DNA from: Ardenticatenaceae bacterium | GTDB lineage: Bacteria > Chloroflexota > Anaerolineae > Promineifilales > Promineifilaceae | Assembly: GCA_020634565.1 (NCBI GenBank) | Contig: JACKBN010000014.1 | Span: forward strand, 98,640-162,639 | Length of the DNA: 64,000 bases | Reading direction: 5' to 3' | Part shown: piece by piece, positions 11,753 to 20,957 of the stretch | Layout of the letters: the number at the start of each line of letters is the position of its first letter | Numbering within the stretch: position 1 is the first letter of the stretch | Notes under the pieces: generated by a model | What the model was told of the DNA's origin: nothing | The model's input: the letters and a program-made list of their open reading frames with translations, nothing else | The model's database searches: none | Program-made: the position numbers and the translations under genes

Positions 11753-12706
11753 ATGGAGATCGAACGTGTCGCCGAGCGCAGCCAGCGCGTTGTTGTGGAA
11801 GTTGAAAAAGCGATTATTGGCAAACGAAACTTATTGCGGCAAATCATGACGGCCGTTCTTGCTGGCGGCCACGTGCTGCTGGAAGATTATCCTGGGCTGG
11901 GCAAAACATTGCTGGCCAACAGCTTCGCCACCGCGCTGGGTCTCGCCTTCAAACGCATCCAGTTCACCCCCGACCTGCTGCCCGGCGACATCACCGGCGG
12001 CTATGTGTTCAACCGGGCCAGCGGCGAATTTGAGCTGCGCACCGGCCCCCTCTTTGCCAACATCGTCCTGGCTGACGAAATCAACCGCGCTTCACCTAAA
12101 ACCCAATCGGCCCTGCTGGAAGCGATGCAAGAGTACCAGGTGACGCTGGAAGGCGAAACGATGCCCCTGCCACGGCCGTTTCTCGTCCTGGCCACCCAAA
12201 ACCCCATCGAATACGAAGGCACCTTTCCCCTGCCAGAAGCGCAGCTGGATCGCTTCCTCATGAAGCTCTCCGTTGGCTACCCAACCCCGGCGGAGGAGCA
12301 AGAAATCCTGCGGCTGCGGCGGGAACGGCAGCAAGACGAAGTGAGCTTGAAGCCAATCACCAATGCCGAAGAGCTGGCCGATATGCGCCGCGCTATCGAG
12401 CAGGTGTACATTGAGCCAGACATTGAACAGTACATGGTGGCCCTGGTGTCGGCCACGCGCAAAGACAGCCGGATTGCCGTGGGGGCCAGCCCTCGCGCCT
12501 CGTTGGCCTTCATGAAGCTGGCGCGCGCCTGGGCCGTATTAGACGGCCGTTCCTTTGTCATTCCTGATGATGTGAAGCAGTTTATCCAGCCCGTGCTGGC
12601 CCATCGGCTGCTGCTACAGCCGGATTTATGGATGAAGCGAAACGCGGCGCAGGACGTCATTCAAAAAGTGACCAGTGCCGTGCCTGTACCCGTCATCGAG
12701 GTGTAA
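11753..12706 (+). CDS. MoxR-family AAA+ ATPase
   Basis: 317 residues. Walker A is LEDYPGLGKTLLANS (residues ~42-56), Walker B NIVLADEINRASPKTQSALLEAMQE (~103-127), sensor 1 in VLATQNPIEYEGTFPLPEAQLDRF, and the C-terminal lid follows. MoxR ATPases act as chaperones that help assemble or activate protein complexes and typically sit beside DUF58 genes, as here. First gene of a tight five-gene operon running to 16113, with the next start 3 bases after this stop. Confidence 0.93.
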   Translation: MEIERVAERSQRVVVEVEKAIIGKRNLLRQIMTAVLAGGHVLLEDYPGLGKTLLANSFATALGLAFKRIQFTPDLLPGDITGGYVFNRASGEFELRTGPLFANIVLADEINRASPKTQSALLEAMQEYQVTLEGETMPLPRPFLVLATQNPIEYEGTFPLPEAQLDRFLMKLSVGYPTPAEEQEILRLRRERQQDEVSLKPITNAEELADMRRAIEQVYIEPDIEQYMVALVSATRKDSRIAVGASPRASLAFMKLARAWAVLDGRSFVIPDDVKQFIQPVLAHRLLLQPDLWMKRNAAQDVIQKVTSAVPVPVIEV

Positions 12707-12708
12707 CG

Positions 12709-13677
12709 ATGCGCCAATGGATTGCGGAACGGCCGTTTCTCCAGCGCACCCTGCATATGGCCACCATCGCGCTGGTCATCGGCACACTGCTGTTTCTGGC
12801 CACCATCCTGCCCCGTGCCGAATTTCGGAGCGGCGATGGCCTGCTTGAACTGCTGGATGCCATACTCGCCCTCTTCACCGAGCGGGCTGCCCCCCAGCCG
12901 ATTATTTTGCCCCCGTCGTTTTGGGATATCTTCGCCCTGAGTTTTTGGATCTTCTTCCTCGCTTCTTTAGGCTATTTTATCTTCACCAAAGACAAAGAGG
13001 TGGTAAATCCGGCGCGGATTAAGAAACTGGTGCAAGTATTCCTCTTTGTCTGGATTTGCGCGATTATCTTGCCGCTACTCTACATAGCCAACCAGCCCAC
13101 AGAAGAAGAGGAAACGGTTAGCGGCGAAGCAGTTGATCTGGTTTTTGATGATTTTGAGACCGCCCAGCTACAACAACGCCTGGAAGACGTGCTGCTAGAA
13201 CTGCCGGAACAGCCCTCTGCCGATGCGGCGCTCATCTTCATCGGCATCCTTTTTGCCATCATCCTTGCCGGCATGCTGTGGCAATGGTGGCGATATCGGC
13301 GGGAACTCAAATCGTTTGCCGAGTTGCCGGTGGATGATTTGCGCCTGCGTGCCCTGCAAGCGCTGCATGAACTGCGCCAGGGAGATGCGCCTCTAGCTGA
13401 TGTCATTCGCCGCTGTTACCGGGAAATGGTACAAACGGTACACGAGCAGCGTGGGGTCTACCGGGAACGGCACATGACACCGCGTGAGTTTGAAGAACGC
13501 TTGCTCAGGGTTGGCTTTCCTGAACTGCCAGTGCAGCGGCTAACGCGCCTGTTTGAGCAAGTGCGCTACGGCCATGCCAGCGTGGGCGAGCGTGAAAAGC
13601 GGCAGGCCATCGACAGCCTGGAGCGCATTGTGGCCGCCTGCGAACAGTTGGGGCAGCGAGGACGGAGGAGTTCCTAA
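12709..13677 (+). CDS. Membrane protein with C-terminal DUF4129 domain
   Basis: 322 residues from ATG 12709, immediately behind the MoxR stop; the longer frame from 12628 overlaps MoxR in another frame and is rejected. Hydrophobic segments lie near residues 13-35, ~76-96, ~109-128 and ~183-200. The cytosolic C-terminus (~215-320) shows the DUF4129 pattern LRALQALHELRQGDAPLADVIRRCYREM ... MTPREFEERL. DUF4129 also forms the C-terminal domain of bacterial membrane transglutaminase-like proteins and is common in MoxR/DUF58 operons. It overlaps the next start by one base (TAATG). Confidence 0.82.
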   Translation: MRQWIAERPFLQRTLHMATIALVIGTLLFLATILPRAEFRSGDGLLELLDAILALFTERAAPQPIILPPSFWDIFALSFWIFFLASLGYFIFTKDKEVVNPARIKKLVQVFLFVWICAIILPLLYIANQPTEEEETVSGEAVDLVFDDFETAQLQQRLEDVLLELPEQPSADAALIFIGILFAIILAGMLWQWWRYRRELKSFAELPVDDLRLRALQALHELRQGDAPLADVIRRCYREMVQTVHEQRGVYRERHMTPREFEERLLRVGFPELPVQRLTRLFEQVRYGHASVGEREKRQAIDSLERIVAACEQLGQRGRRSS

Positions 13678-14321
13678 TGTATAAGGACGGAGCTGAAGTG
13701 AAACGGCCGTTCCTCTCTTCCCGTGCTCTCCCCCTGACCATTCTGCTGCTGGTAACGGTGCTGCTCTCGCTGTTCATGCCCGACTTCTTCCGGCAAGTGA
13801 TCCTGGCGCCAATATTGCCCCGCGTCGCCATTCTCTACGGCATTTACCGGGGCATCCCGGAAAATGTGATGTGGGGCATATTTATTTTTGTCGCCCTGTG
13901 GATCATGCTCTACGCCTTGCGCCCCGATCCCAGCGAAGAGGAAGAAGCTTTTGAAGAGAAGCCAGGCACCAGTCGGCTCAGCCAGCTGGCCACAATCGCC
14001 GCCGATGCCCGCACCGGGCAGCACGCCCGCTGGGAACTCGCCCGCGAAATCCAGCAAGTCATCGTCAGCTTGATGAAGACCGAGCCTGGCGAAACGGCCG
14101 AATCGCGGCAAGAGCGCATTCAACAAGGCGAACTCAAACCGCCGCCAGAGGTAACAGCCCTACTGAACCTGTGTGTCCACCTGCCCAACTACCGCAGCTT
14201 TCTGGATGCCCGGGATGCTGCCCCGCGCGGCGAGATTCCGCAACTCGCCAACCTCGATCTGGCCGCCACCCTCACCGCCCTGGAGCAGTGGCGGCAAGCC
14301 CAGCAGGAGCAGTTTGAATGA
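13677..14321 (+). CDS. Two-helix membrane protein of MoxR/DUF58 operon
   Basis: 214 residues, start coupled to the previous stop. Two hydrophobic segments (about 14-32 and 58-80) are followed by a long acidic, helical cytoplasmic part of ~130 residues (DPSEEEEAFEEKPG ... LARKEIQQV-like). No named domain recognised. The C-terminal coil ends LTALEQWRQAQQEQFE and overlaps the DUF58 gene by four bases (ATGA), so translation of the two is probably coupled. A role as scaffold for the MoxR/DUF58 machine is inference from position only. Confidence 0.7.
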   Translation: MYKDGAEVKRPFLSSRALPLTILLLVTVLLSLFMPDFFRQVILAPILPRVAILYGIYRGIPENVMWGIFIFVALWIMLYALRPDPSEEEEAFEEKPGTSRLSQLATIAADARTGQHARWELAREIQQVIVSLMKTEPGETAESRQERIQQGELKPPPEVTALLNLCVHLPNYRSFLDARDAAPRGEIPQLANLDLAATLTALEQWRQAQQEQFE

Positions 14322-15595
14322 AGCCAAGAACGGCCGTTACCCTGGCCATCTTCTGCCTTCTGCTGCTGGGTTTTGGCCTGGTCAACGGCGGCGTGGTGCT
14401 GATGGCTCTCCCCTTTGTGCTGTACCTGGTGCTAAGCCTGCTGTATACGCCGGAAGAATTGAACCTGCACATAACCCGCACCCTGCCAGACAGCCGCGTT
14501 CCGGCCGAATCTGAGGTCGCCGTAACGATAAGCGTCACCAACAACGGCCGTTCGCTCCGCGAGCTGCTGCTCAGCGATGACCTGCCCAAAGGCTTGCGCG
14601 TCACCGACGGGGGAACGCAAAAGCTGTTGGCGTTGGCGGCTGATGAAAGCCACACCTTTACCTATAAAGTTCAGGTGCCACGGGGCCAATACAATTTTTC
14701 GCCAATAACGGCCGTTTCCCGCGATCCCTTTGCCTTGCGTGAGCACGCAGAGATTCAGGAACTGCCAGCCCATTTGTTTGCCTATCTGGTCCCCCGCTCC
14801 AGCAACGTCAAGCAAGTCAACATTCACCCCCGCCGCACCCGCGTCTACTCCGGCATCATTCCCGCCCGCGTCGGTGGGGATGGCATCGATTTTTTTGGCG
14901 TGCGGGAATATCGTCGGGGAGATACGCAGCGGCGCATCAACTGGCGGGCTGGAGCGCGCCATCCGGGTGACCTGTTCACCAACGAATTTGAGCAGGAGCG
15001 TGTGGCCGATGTGGGCATCATTCTGGATGCCCGGATAGCCAGCAACATTCCCTACGGGGGCCAATCTCTTCTGGAATACAGCATTGAGGCCGTTACGCTG
15101 ATGGTCGATGCGCTGATTGGGCAGGGCAATCGCGTGGCGCTGCTGATTTATGGCGGCGCAGTGAATTACACTCTGCCGGGCTACGGCAAGCTGCAAAAAG
15201 AGCGTATTTTGCAGGCGCTGTCTGGGGCGCAGCTGCAAAGCAGCCACGTGTTTGCCGAACTGCGCGCCCTGCCCACCCAACTCTTTCCGCCACAGTCACA
15301 AATCATTTTTGTGAGTCCCCTGCTGCCCAGCGACATTCCATTTTTACGCAGCTTGCGCGCTTACGACTATCAGGTGCTGCTTGTCTCGCCAAATCCCATC
15401 ACCTATGAAAAGCGATTGCTGCCAGCGTCACAAGATTTACAGCTGGCGGCGCAGTTGGCTCACCTGGAACGGGAATTGCTCTACGGGCAGCTTTTGCAGG
15501 CAGGCATTTTTGTGCTGGATTGGGACGTGGAACGGCCGTTTGACGACGTCGCCCGCAGCCAACTACAATCCACCCGCCTAACGAGGCCAGTGTAA
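14318..15595 (+). CDS. DUF58-domain protein
   Basis: 425 residues. Two N-terminal hydrophobic segments (~5-45) are followed by an Ig-like extracellular region (~50-150) and the DUF58/vWA-like domain. The diagnostic stretch is GDGIDFFGVREYRRGDTQRRINWRAGAR at about 188-215, followed by the VADVGIILDAR strand with a metal-site-like aspartate. DUF58 proteins pair with MoxR ATPases, vWA proteins and transglutaminases in a conserved but poorly understood envelope system. The gene overlaps its upstream neighbour by 4 bases and ends 2 bases before the next start. Confidence 0.9.
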   Translation: MKPRTAVTLAIFCLLLLGFGLVNGGVVLMALPFVLYLVLSLLYTPEELNLHITRTLPDSRVPAESEVAVTISVTNNGRSLRELLLSDDLPKGLRVTDGGTQKLLALAADESHTFTYKVQVPRGQYNFSPITAVSRDPFALREHAEIQELPAHLFAYLVPRSSNVKQVNIHPRRTRVYSGIIPARVGGDGIDFFGVREYRRGDTQRRINWRAGARHPGDLFTNEFEQERVADVGIILDARIASNIPYGGQSLLEYSIEAVTLMVDALIGQGNRVALLIYGGAVNYTLPGYGKLQKERILQALSGAQLQSSHVFAELRALPTQLFPPQSQIIFVSPLLPSDIPFLRSLRAYDYQVLLVSPNPITYEKRLLPASQDLQLAAQLAHLERELLYGQLLQAGIFVLDWDVERPFDDVARSQLQSTRLTRPV

Positions 15596-15597
15596 CC

Positions 15598-16113
15598 ATG
15601 ACCAACGCTCATTTGCGCTCGCTTATTATTTTGCTGTTGGGTCTGACGGCTGGCTTGCTCAGCGTGGCTTACATTTTGGTGGAACGGCCGTTAGGCAGCG
15701 TGGTGGTACTACTCATTGCGGGCATTTGGGGCGGATTGTGGTGGCGAAACGGCCGTGGCATTTCCTGGCCCATGCTGCTGCTGGTAATCGCCGCCACGCT
15801 GGTGCACCTGCCCAACCCACTGGTAACGACCAATTCCGCGCTGGTTTGGAGCTATCTCGGTGTCATTGGCGTCCTGCTGGTGTGGGATTTGAGCCGCTTT
15901 GCAGCTCGCTTGCAAAACAATGAACAACCTCAGGAACTGATTATGGCGCACCTGCGCCAGTTGGGCGTGCTGGTCTTGTTGTCGCTCATTGCTCTGGCCG
16001 TGCAGCAGTGGCTGCCGCTGAGATTTGACTTCGATTGGGCGTTATTCAGCGGGCTGGCGCTGGTGATTGGCCTCAATGCGCTACTGCGCCGACTGCGCCA
16101 GCGAGCTGTATAA
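15598..16113 (+). CDS. Polytopic membrane protein ending the MoxR operon
   Basis: 171 residues, five or six hydrophobic segments (first at ~8-25, then ~30-45, ~53-68, ~78-95, ~117-133, ~142-158). No family recognised. Starts 2 bases after the DUF58 stop, so it is the last gene of the operon. In many MoxR/DUF58 operons the following gene is a membrane transglutaminase-like protein; that gene is absent here and a spacer repeat plus a convergent gene follow. Confidence 0.7.
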   Translation: MTNAHLRSLIILLLGLTAGLLSVAYILVERPLGSVVVLLIAGIWGGLWWRNGRGISWPMLLLVIAATLVHLPNPLVTTNSALVWSYLGVIGVLLVWDLSRFAARLQNNEQPQELIMAHLRQLGVLVLLSLIALAVQQWLPLRFDFDWALFSGLALVIGLNALLRRLRQRAV

Positions 16114-16116
16114 AAA

Positions 16117-16160
16117 CCGCAGAGCGCGCGGAGAGCACAGAGGAAAACTCCGCGACTCTG
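16117..16160. repeat. Degenerate CGCAGAG/CACAGAG spacer repeat
   Basis: Short spacer between converging genes with CCGCAGAGCGCGCGGAGAGCACAGAGGAAAACTC-like content, of the same family as repeats at 17941 and 32371. CGCAGAG and ACTCTG halves allow weak pairing. It may serve as the operon terminator. Confidence 0.5.
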
Positions 16161-16165
16161 TTAAA

Positions 16166-16897
16166 TCACGCCTGAATGGCCAGAGCGGAGAGCTGGTCGT
16201 AGTATGGTTGGCATTCAGTGAGCAACGGCCGTAAATGCTCGGGAAATTCCTCTTCTTTTCGACTGTACTTTTGGAAGCCAGTCGAGCGATGCACGGCATG
16301 ATACCAATATTTAGCCCAAGAACCATCCTCCGGACGAGCCCCAGCGGGCCAGCTCAGCATTGCCTCGTCAAACGGTATACCAATTTGCGCACACAATTTG
16401 GCCAGGACGCCGCGTGGATTGAGCAGCGTTTGCTTGGAGTCCAACACGGGCGGATTTTGGCCGATGCCGCGCAAATAATCGAGCAGTTCCAAATGCAGCG
16501 CGTAGCCCACATCGTGCAGGGCGGGCTGTTTTACCTGCTTGGCGTAGCTGGGCAGCATGTCGTACGGGTCGCGGGTGAGGATGATGTTCACCGTCTGCCG
16601 CATAAATTCCCAGTCGAGGTCGTTCAGGTGATGGGTCATATGCTTGAAAAAGAGAACGGGCGCGTCGTGGTTGCCTAAAATAAGGTCACTCACCACTTTT
16701 TCGCCATCGTTTTCCATTTCGGCAATAACCTGTTCCGCGCCGGGGTGGTATTCACGAGCGGCCGTTTTGGAGAGGTAATGGGCGTAGAGGGGTTCATCGA
16801 AAACGGCCGTATCCGCCCGCTGCGCAAAACTGTACATCAACGCCGTCGAAATATTGCGCGGGCCACTCCAAAGGCAGATGCGTATGGGTTGGGTCAT
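16166..16897 (-). CDS. Sulfotransferase-like P-loop protein
   Basis: 243 residues. The N-terminus IRICLWSGPRNISTALMYSF resembles the PAPS 5'-phosphosulfate loop of sulfotransferases, and IILTRDPYDMLPSYAKQV resembles the 3'-phosphate-binding R...S motif. FDEPLYAHYL is also typical of this group. The gene precedes two class IV aminotransferase genes on the same strand, and this type of P-loop protein is associated with branched-chain-aminotransferase-like proteins in other organisms, as I recall it. A true sulfotransferase role is not proven; the acceptor is unknown. Cytosolic. Confidence 0.72.
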   Translation of the reverse strand: MTQPIRICLWSGPRNISTALMYSFAQRADTAVFDEPLYAHYLSKTAAREYHPGAEQVIAEMENDGEKVVSDLILGNHDAPVLFFKHMTHHLNDLDWEFMRQTVNIILTRDPYDMLPSYAKQVKQPALHDVGYALHLELLDYLRGIGQNPPVLDSKQTLLNPRGVLAKLCAQIGIPFDEAMLSWPAGARPEDGSWAKYWYHAVHRSTGFQKYSRKEEEFPEHLRPLLTECQPYYDQLSALAIQA

Positions 16898-16922
16898 TGT
16901 TCCTCCGTTTCATTCCAAGTGT

Positions 16923-16950
16923 ATATCTAGGGCAGTTTAGCTCTAGATAT
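16923..16950. other. Short perfect inverted repeat / hairpin
   Basis: ATATCTAG (16923-16930) and CTAGATAT (16943-16950) surround a 12-base loop whose ends can extend the stem to 11 pairs with one G-T pair. It lies just upstream of the sulfotransferase-like start and downstream of the aminotransferase stop, so it could be a terminator for the latter or an operator for the former. Confidence 0.55.
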
Positions 16951-16995
16951 GTCATTTGAAAAGCTCAATATCCAGTCACTAATACGGATAACCGC

Positions 16996-17918
16996 TTACC
17001 GCTTACCGGCCTCAACAGCCTCGTGCACCAGCTCTTCGTACAAGCTTTGCAGCCGTCGGGTCATGTCGCCGTAGCTGCCGCTGCCGATAGTACGGCCGTC
17101 TACCTTCGTCACTGGCGTCAGCCCACCAAACGTGCCCGTCACAAACGCCTCGTCGGCCCCGTACACGTCAAACAGCGAGAAATTTTTCTGGTAGCAGGGG
17201 ATGCCATTACGCTGGCACGCCTCGATCACCTTGCCGCGCGTAATGCCGTTCATGCAGTACTGCCCGGTGGAGGTCCACACCTCGCCATTTTTAACCATGA
17301 AAAAGTTGGTCGCGTTACAGGTGGCCACAAATCCATGAATGTCCAGCATCAGCGCTTCATCTGCGCCTGCTTCCAGCGCCTGCACCAGAGCCATCACCTC
17401 ATGCAGCTTGCTGTGGCAGTTCAGACGCGGGTCCAGATAGTCGGGCGAGCCGCGCCGGATGCTGCTGGTGAACAGCGTCACACCCCGCTCGCGGCTGGCC
17501 GGGTCAGCCAGCTTGTGTTCAGCAATAATGACCAAATTGGGCCCACTGATTGTCAGGCGGGGTCTTGCGACGGCGTCTTTTTGATGCCGCGCGTGAGCAT
17601 GAAGCGCACATGCACATTGTCGTGCATCTCGTTGGCGTTAATCACCTGCCAGAGTACGTCGGTTAGCTCCTGACGAGTCATGCCTACGTCCATGCCAATC
17701 GTGGCCGCGCCCTGCCACAGCCGGTCCAAATGTTCATCCAGAAAGACCAAGACGCCTTCATGCAGGCGCAGTGCTTCCCAGACGCCATCCCCTACCAAAT
17801 AACCGCTATCGAACACCGAAATTTTGGCCTCATTGCGGGGAAACAGTTCGCCGTTGACGTAGATTTTTACATTTTCGTTCCGCGCATCGTGCACGGCGTT
17901 GTGGGTTCCGTGAATCAT
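16996..17918 (-). pseudogene. Class IV aminotransferase (BCAT/D-amino-acid type), frameshifted
   Basis: One gene broken into two frames: N-terminal part from ATG 17918 (AGGAGA upstream) to a stop at 17553, and C-terminal part 16996-17535. The break is at the G-run 17559-17562 (C-run on the coding strand); adding one base restores the continuous reading DPRLTISGPNLVIIAEHK and a product of about 307 residues. PLP lysine is in NCHSKLHEVMAL, and GFVATCNATNFF is the class IV signature. Family members transaminate branched-chain or D-amino acids. All catalytic parts survive, so a consensus error is as likely as true decay. Its neighbours are a second class IV enzyme and the sulfotransferase-like gene. 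Confidence 0.82.
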
Positions 17919-17940
17919 GTTCTCTCCTCTCGAAAACACA

Positions 17941-18000
17941 TTTGCCACAGAGGTCACAGAGAAAAAAGAGGAAAATCTGCTCAATCTGCGAAATCGGTGG
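17941..18000. repeat. Degenerate CACAGAG / CTGCGAAAT spacer repeat
   Basis: The spacer between the two aminotransferase genes has GCCACAGAGGTCACAGAG at its start and AATCTGCGAAATCGGTGG at its end. It combines the two motifs shared by the repeats at 32371, 33261, 46080 and 63143. Confidence 0.6.
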
Positions 18001-18002
18001 CT

Positions 18003-18857
18003 TTAAATTGCTGTTTTTATTTCTTGGGCGACGAATTCATTGTATGCCGCCAGAATTTTTTGGCAGATGGGGCCGGGACGGCCGTTTCCCACCACTTCAT
18101 CCCCAATTTGCACCACTGGCAGCAGCGCCCGCGAGGAGCCACTTAATGCCGCCTCGCTCAGTTGGGAAATCTGGGCCACCGTGATTGGTGCCAGGCTGAC
18201 GGGAATGTCCAATTCCGCCGCCAGATCGAGAATGATTTTACGGGTGATCCCGGCCAGCACACCTGTGCCTGCGGTGTGAAATACGCCATCTAGCACGCCG
18301 TAAAAATTGGTGCCGGTACCTTCCAAAATTTCGCCCTGCTCACTCAGCAGCAGATATTCGTAAATGTCGCCGCCAGTTTTGTACGCTTGCCGCGCCTGGG
18401 CGAAATCGGCCGTTTTTGCCAGCGGATTTGTGCGGGCCAGGTCGGGAGCAAAGTCCACCTTCACGCCCGTTTCGTAAAGCTGAGGCGAGGGTGGCGTGAA
18501 GGGCATCAGGCCAATCAGCAGGCGGCTCTGTATACCCAGGTGGGTGGGCGGCGAAGCGAGGTAATCAAACCGGACGCGCATTTCGGCACCGGGATACGCC
18601 GTGCATACTTGGTGCAGCGCCTGCCGCAAGCGTTCCTCGTCCAGCTCTTCCTCCCAGCCAAGCAGCTTCATCGAGCTGCGCGTCCGGGCAATATGGTCTG
18701 CCAGAAAGAGAAACTTATCGTGCTCGAAGGTGCGCAAAGCCGAATAGACGCCGAGGTCGAGGCCACCATACAGTTGATCAAAGCTGGTGGCATTGGGGGG
18801 AACGGGTAACGGCCGTATGCCGTCTGTTTCTACAGCAAAAAGTTGAACCTTTGTCAT
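18003..18857 (-). CDS. Class IV aminotransferase (BCAT / aminodeoxychorismate-lyase fold)
   Basis: 284 residues. N-terminal TSFDQLYGGLDLGVYSALRTF, PLP lysine in ARTNPLAKTADFAQAR (~155), and the signature LSEQGEILEGTGTNFYGVLDG followed by GVLAGITRKIILDLA. The class IV family includes branched-chain aminotransferase, D-alanine aminotransferase and PabC lyase; the exact substrate cannot be read from sequence. It is codirectional with, and upstream of, the frameshifted paralogue. A short SD is not evident before ATG 18857. Confidence 0.85.
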   Translation of the reverse strand: MTKVQLFAVETDGIRPLPVPPNATSFDQLYGGLDLGVYSALRTFEHDKFLFLADHIARTRSSMKLLGWEEELDEERLRQALHQVCTAYPGAEMRVRFDYLASPPTHLGIQSRLLIGLMPFTPPSPQLYETGVKVDFAPDLARTNPLAKTADFAQARQAYKTGGDIYEYLLLSEQGEILEGTGTNFYGVLDGVFHTAGTGVLAGITRKIILDLAAELDIPVSLAPITVAQISQLSEAALSGSSRALLPVVQIGDEVVGNGRPGPICQKILAAYNEFVAQEIKTAI

Positions 18858-19010
18858 GGTGTAATTGTAACAGCGGCCGTTTTTTTGGCGACAGGAGCCA
18901 GCAAGGTCAGCTCCTGTGTGACGACTGTCAATCTAGATGTTAACTGGGTAACGGCCGTTTCTGTTGGATCGATTTAGGATCGCTTTCCCATTAAACTAAG
19001 CATTATGTTG

Positions 19011-19038
19011 TTGAAACTGGCTCAACAACGCCTATTAA
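19011..19038 (+). promoter_or_regulatory. Candidate sigma-70-type promoter for DUF3352 gene
   Basis: TTGAAA (19011-19016) and TATTAA (19033-19038) are 16 bases apart in an AT-rich stretch about 95 bases upstream of the start at 19131. The match is partial and other AT-rich hexamers are near, so this is tentative. The rest of the 18858-19130 spacer holds two GGCCGT palindromes and a small GACAGGAGC/GCTCCTGT hairpin (18891-18917). Confidence 0.35.
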
Positions 19039-19130
19039 ATCTATGTTATTATTCCGCTTAAACAGCGATTTTCTTAATAAACAAAGCGGATAAACGACAA
19101 GTTCTTTTTACCATTCATGGAGGGTAATAA

Positions 19131-20844
19131 ATGACTGAACAAACTCAAGTGACCAATAGTCCAGCAGCACCAGGCGGCGGCAATCGCATGCTCATTATCG
19201 GCGGCATTGCGGCCCTGGCTCTGATTGCGGTTGTTGTCATTGGCGCCATTTTCCTCATTCCCCGCCTGTTTGGGGCAGATGAAAATGCAATCGCCAGCGT
19301 CATGCCACCCAGCACCAGCCTGCTGGTCGAGGTGAATGCGCTTAATCTGGCCAATGAAGATGCGCAGCGCGTGGCCCGTGCTTTTGAAGATGTCCTGGAT
19401 GAAAGCGACGTTGACTTTAATGCGGACGATCCGGCCAGCGCCCTGGAACAGCTGGATGATCAGATGGATGAAGCCACCGGCATGACCATTACCGATGATG
19501 TTTTGCCCTGGATTGGGCCAAATCTGGGCATTGGTTTGCTCGAACTGGACGTTGAAGCAATAGACAACAACGAGATTCCCCAAATCATTTTTGCGGCGAC
19601 AATTCGTGAGATTGAACCGGCTGACATCTTCATTGAAGATCTTATTGATGTCATTGAAGAGGAAAGCGGCAATCGGGTCGATGAAGTGGAATATGGTGGG
19701 GCGCTCGTTTTTGAGATTGATAGTGATTTTGAGGATGAGCGGATTGCATTCGGCCGTTCTGACATGATCTTCTTCATTGCTACCAACATCGACACGCTGG
19801 AAGAAGCCATTGACGCCCAAAATGGTGAAAGTTTGGCTGGTGTTGAAGAATACCAGGACACCATTGCTAGCTTATCGGGCGACCGGGCAGTTACGGTTTA
19901 CATGAGCGGCGACTCCATTGAAGAGTTTGCCAATGCTGCCGAAGACAGCCCCGATTTTGAAGGCTTCGACGCTGACGTAATCAAAGATCTGGAGCTGAAA
20001 GGCGTGGGCATGGCAGGCATGGTCACCGCCGAAGGCATTCGGCTGGATTTTGTCAGCAGCTACAACAGCCTGTCTGAAGAACAGCAAGAAATGCTCGACG
20101 CCCAAACCGACAACATTAAAACGGCCGATTTTCTGCCTGAATCCACCTATTTATTCCTGGTTGGCCAACGCCTCGATTTGACCTGGCAAACGGCCGTTGA
20201 CGCCCTGGCATCCTCCGGTGTTAACGAAGACGATTTTGACGAAGCGATGGATATGTTTGATGACACCTTCGGCTTCAACCCCAACGACGATCTTATGCCT
20301 TTGCTGAACGGCGAATACAGCATCGCTATTATCGACAGCGATGAAGGTTTGCTGGCTGAGGAATTTGAGACCGACCTGGGCGCTGTCATCATGATTGGCG
20401 GCAGCGACGGTGAAGAACTGACCAATCTGGCCGAAGATTTCACCGATGGCCTGGAAGATCAGGACCTGAGCGTAGATGATTCTGGCAACGATGACGTTAC
20501 CGTCTACGAGATTGAAGATCCCGGTGGCGACTTAGTTGGTGCCTATGGCGTAAGTGAAGATTATCTTATTGCGGCTACCAGCGGTGAAAGCATCGAAAAT
20601 CTGTTCAACGGCGAAGCCAACCTGGCAGACAGCGACAAGTTCAGTAACGCCTGGGACGCTTCCCCGCGGCACAATTCCGGTGATGTACATAGATCTGGAC
20701 GGCCTCTTTGCCGCACTGGAAGATGTAGATCCCACCATGAAAGATGTGGTTGACGTGAATCCCGTGTACGCTTTTGCTCTGGGCACCAACAACGACAATA
20801 ACACCACGCTAACCACAATGATCTTCTTCGTTGCTGGTGAATAA
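19131..20844 (+). pseudogene. DUF3352-type membrane-anchored protein, frameshifted near the C-terminus
   Basis: GGAGGG precedes ATG 19131. A short polar N-terminus, one membrane helix (~residues 20-45) and a long acidic extracellular region with MPPSTSLLVEVNALNLAN fit DUF3352 proteins of unknown function. The frame runs to a stop at 20753, but the last ~30 residues of that frame are aberrant. The proper ending (GTIPVMYIDLDGLFAALED ... TTMIFFVAGE) is in the next frame and stops at 20844. The switch is at the C-run 20662-20665; removing one base gives a protein of about 570 residues. This may be a sequencing error. A terminator follows at 20895. Confidence 0.8.
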
Positions 20845-20894
20845 GTACGCTACAAAAATTACGATAAGTTACTCTAAAGAGTGACCTACAATAA

Positions 20895-20928
20895 AAAAAA
20901 TGGCCTGATGCGAGTCAGGCCATTTTTT
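20895..20928. terminator. Bidirectional intrinsic terminator
   Basis: AAAAAATGGCCTGA (20895-20908), loop TGCGAG, TCAGGCCATTTTTT (20915-20928): a perfect 14-bp stem with A- and T-runs at both sides. It lies between the DUF3352 gene (+) and prmC (-) and can terminate both, closing the biosynthetic run on the minus strand. Confidence 0.92.
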
Positions 20929-20957
20929 ATTACTTTGTTAAAGGGTTTTTATAATTG

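Noticed and set aside
14432..15280. Minus-strand frame of 282 codons
   Set aside because: Antisense shadow of the DUF58 gene with no recognisable domain.
20554..20844. Separate small gene after DUF3352 start
   Set aside because: It has no ribosome site and its product is the missing C-terminus of the DUF3352 protein.
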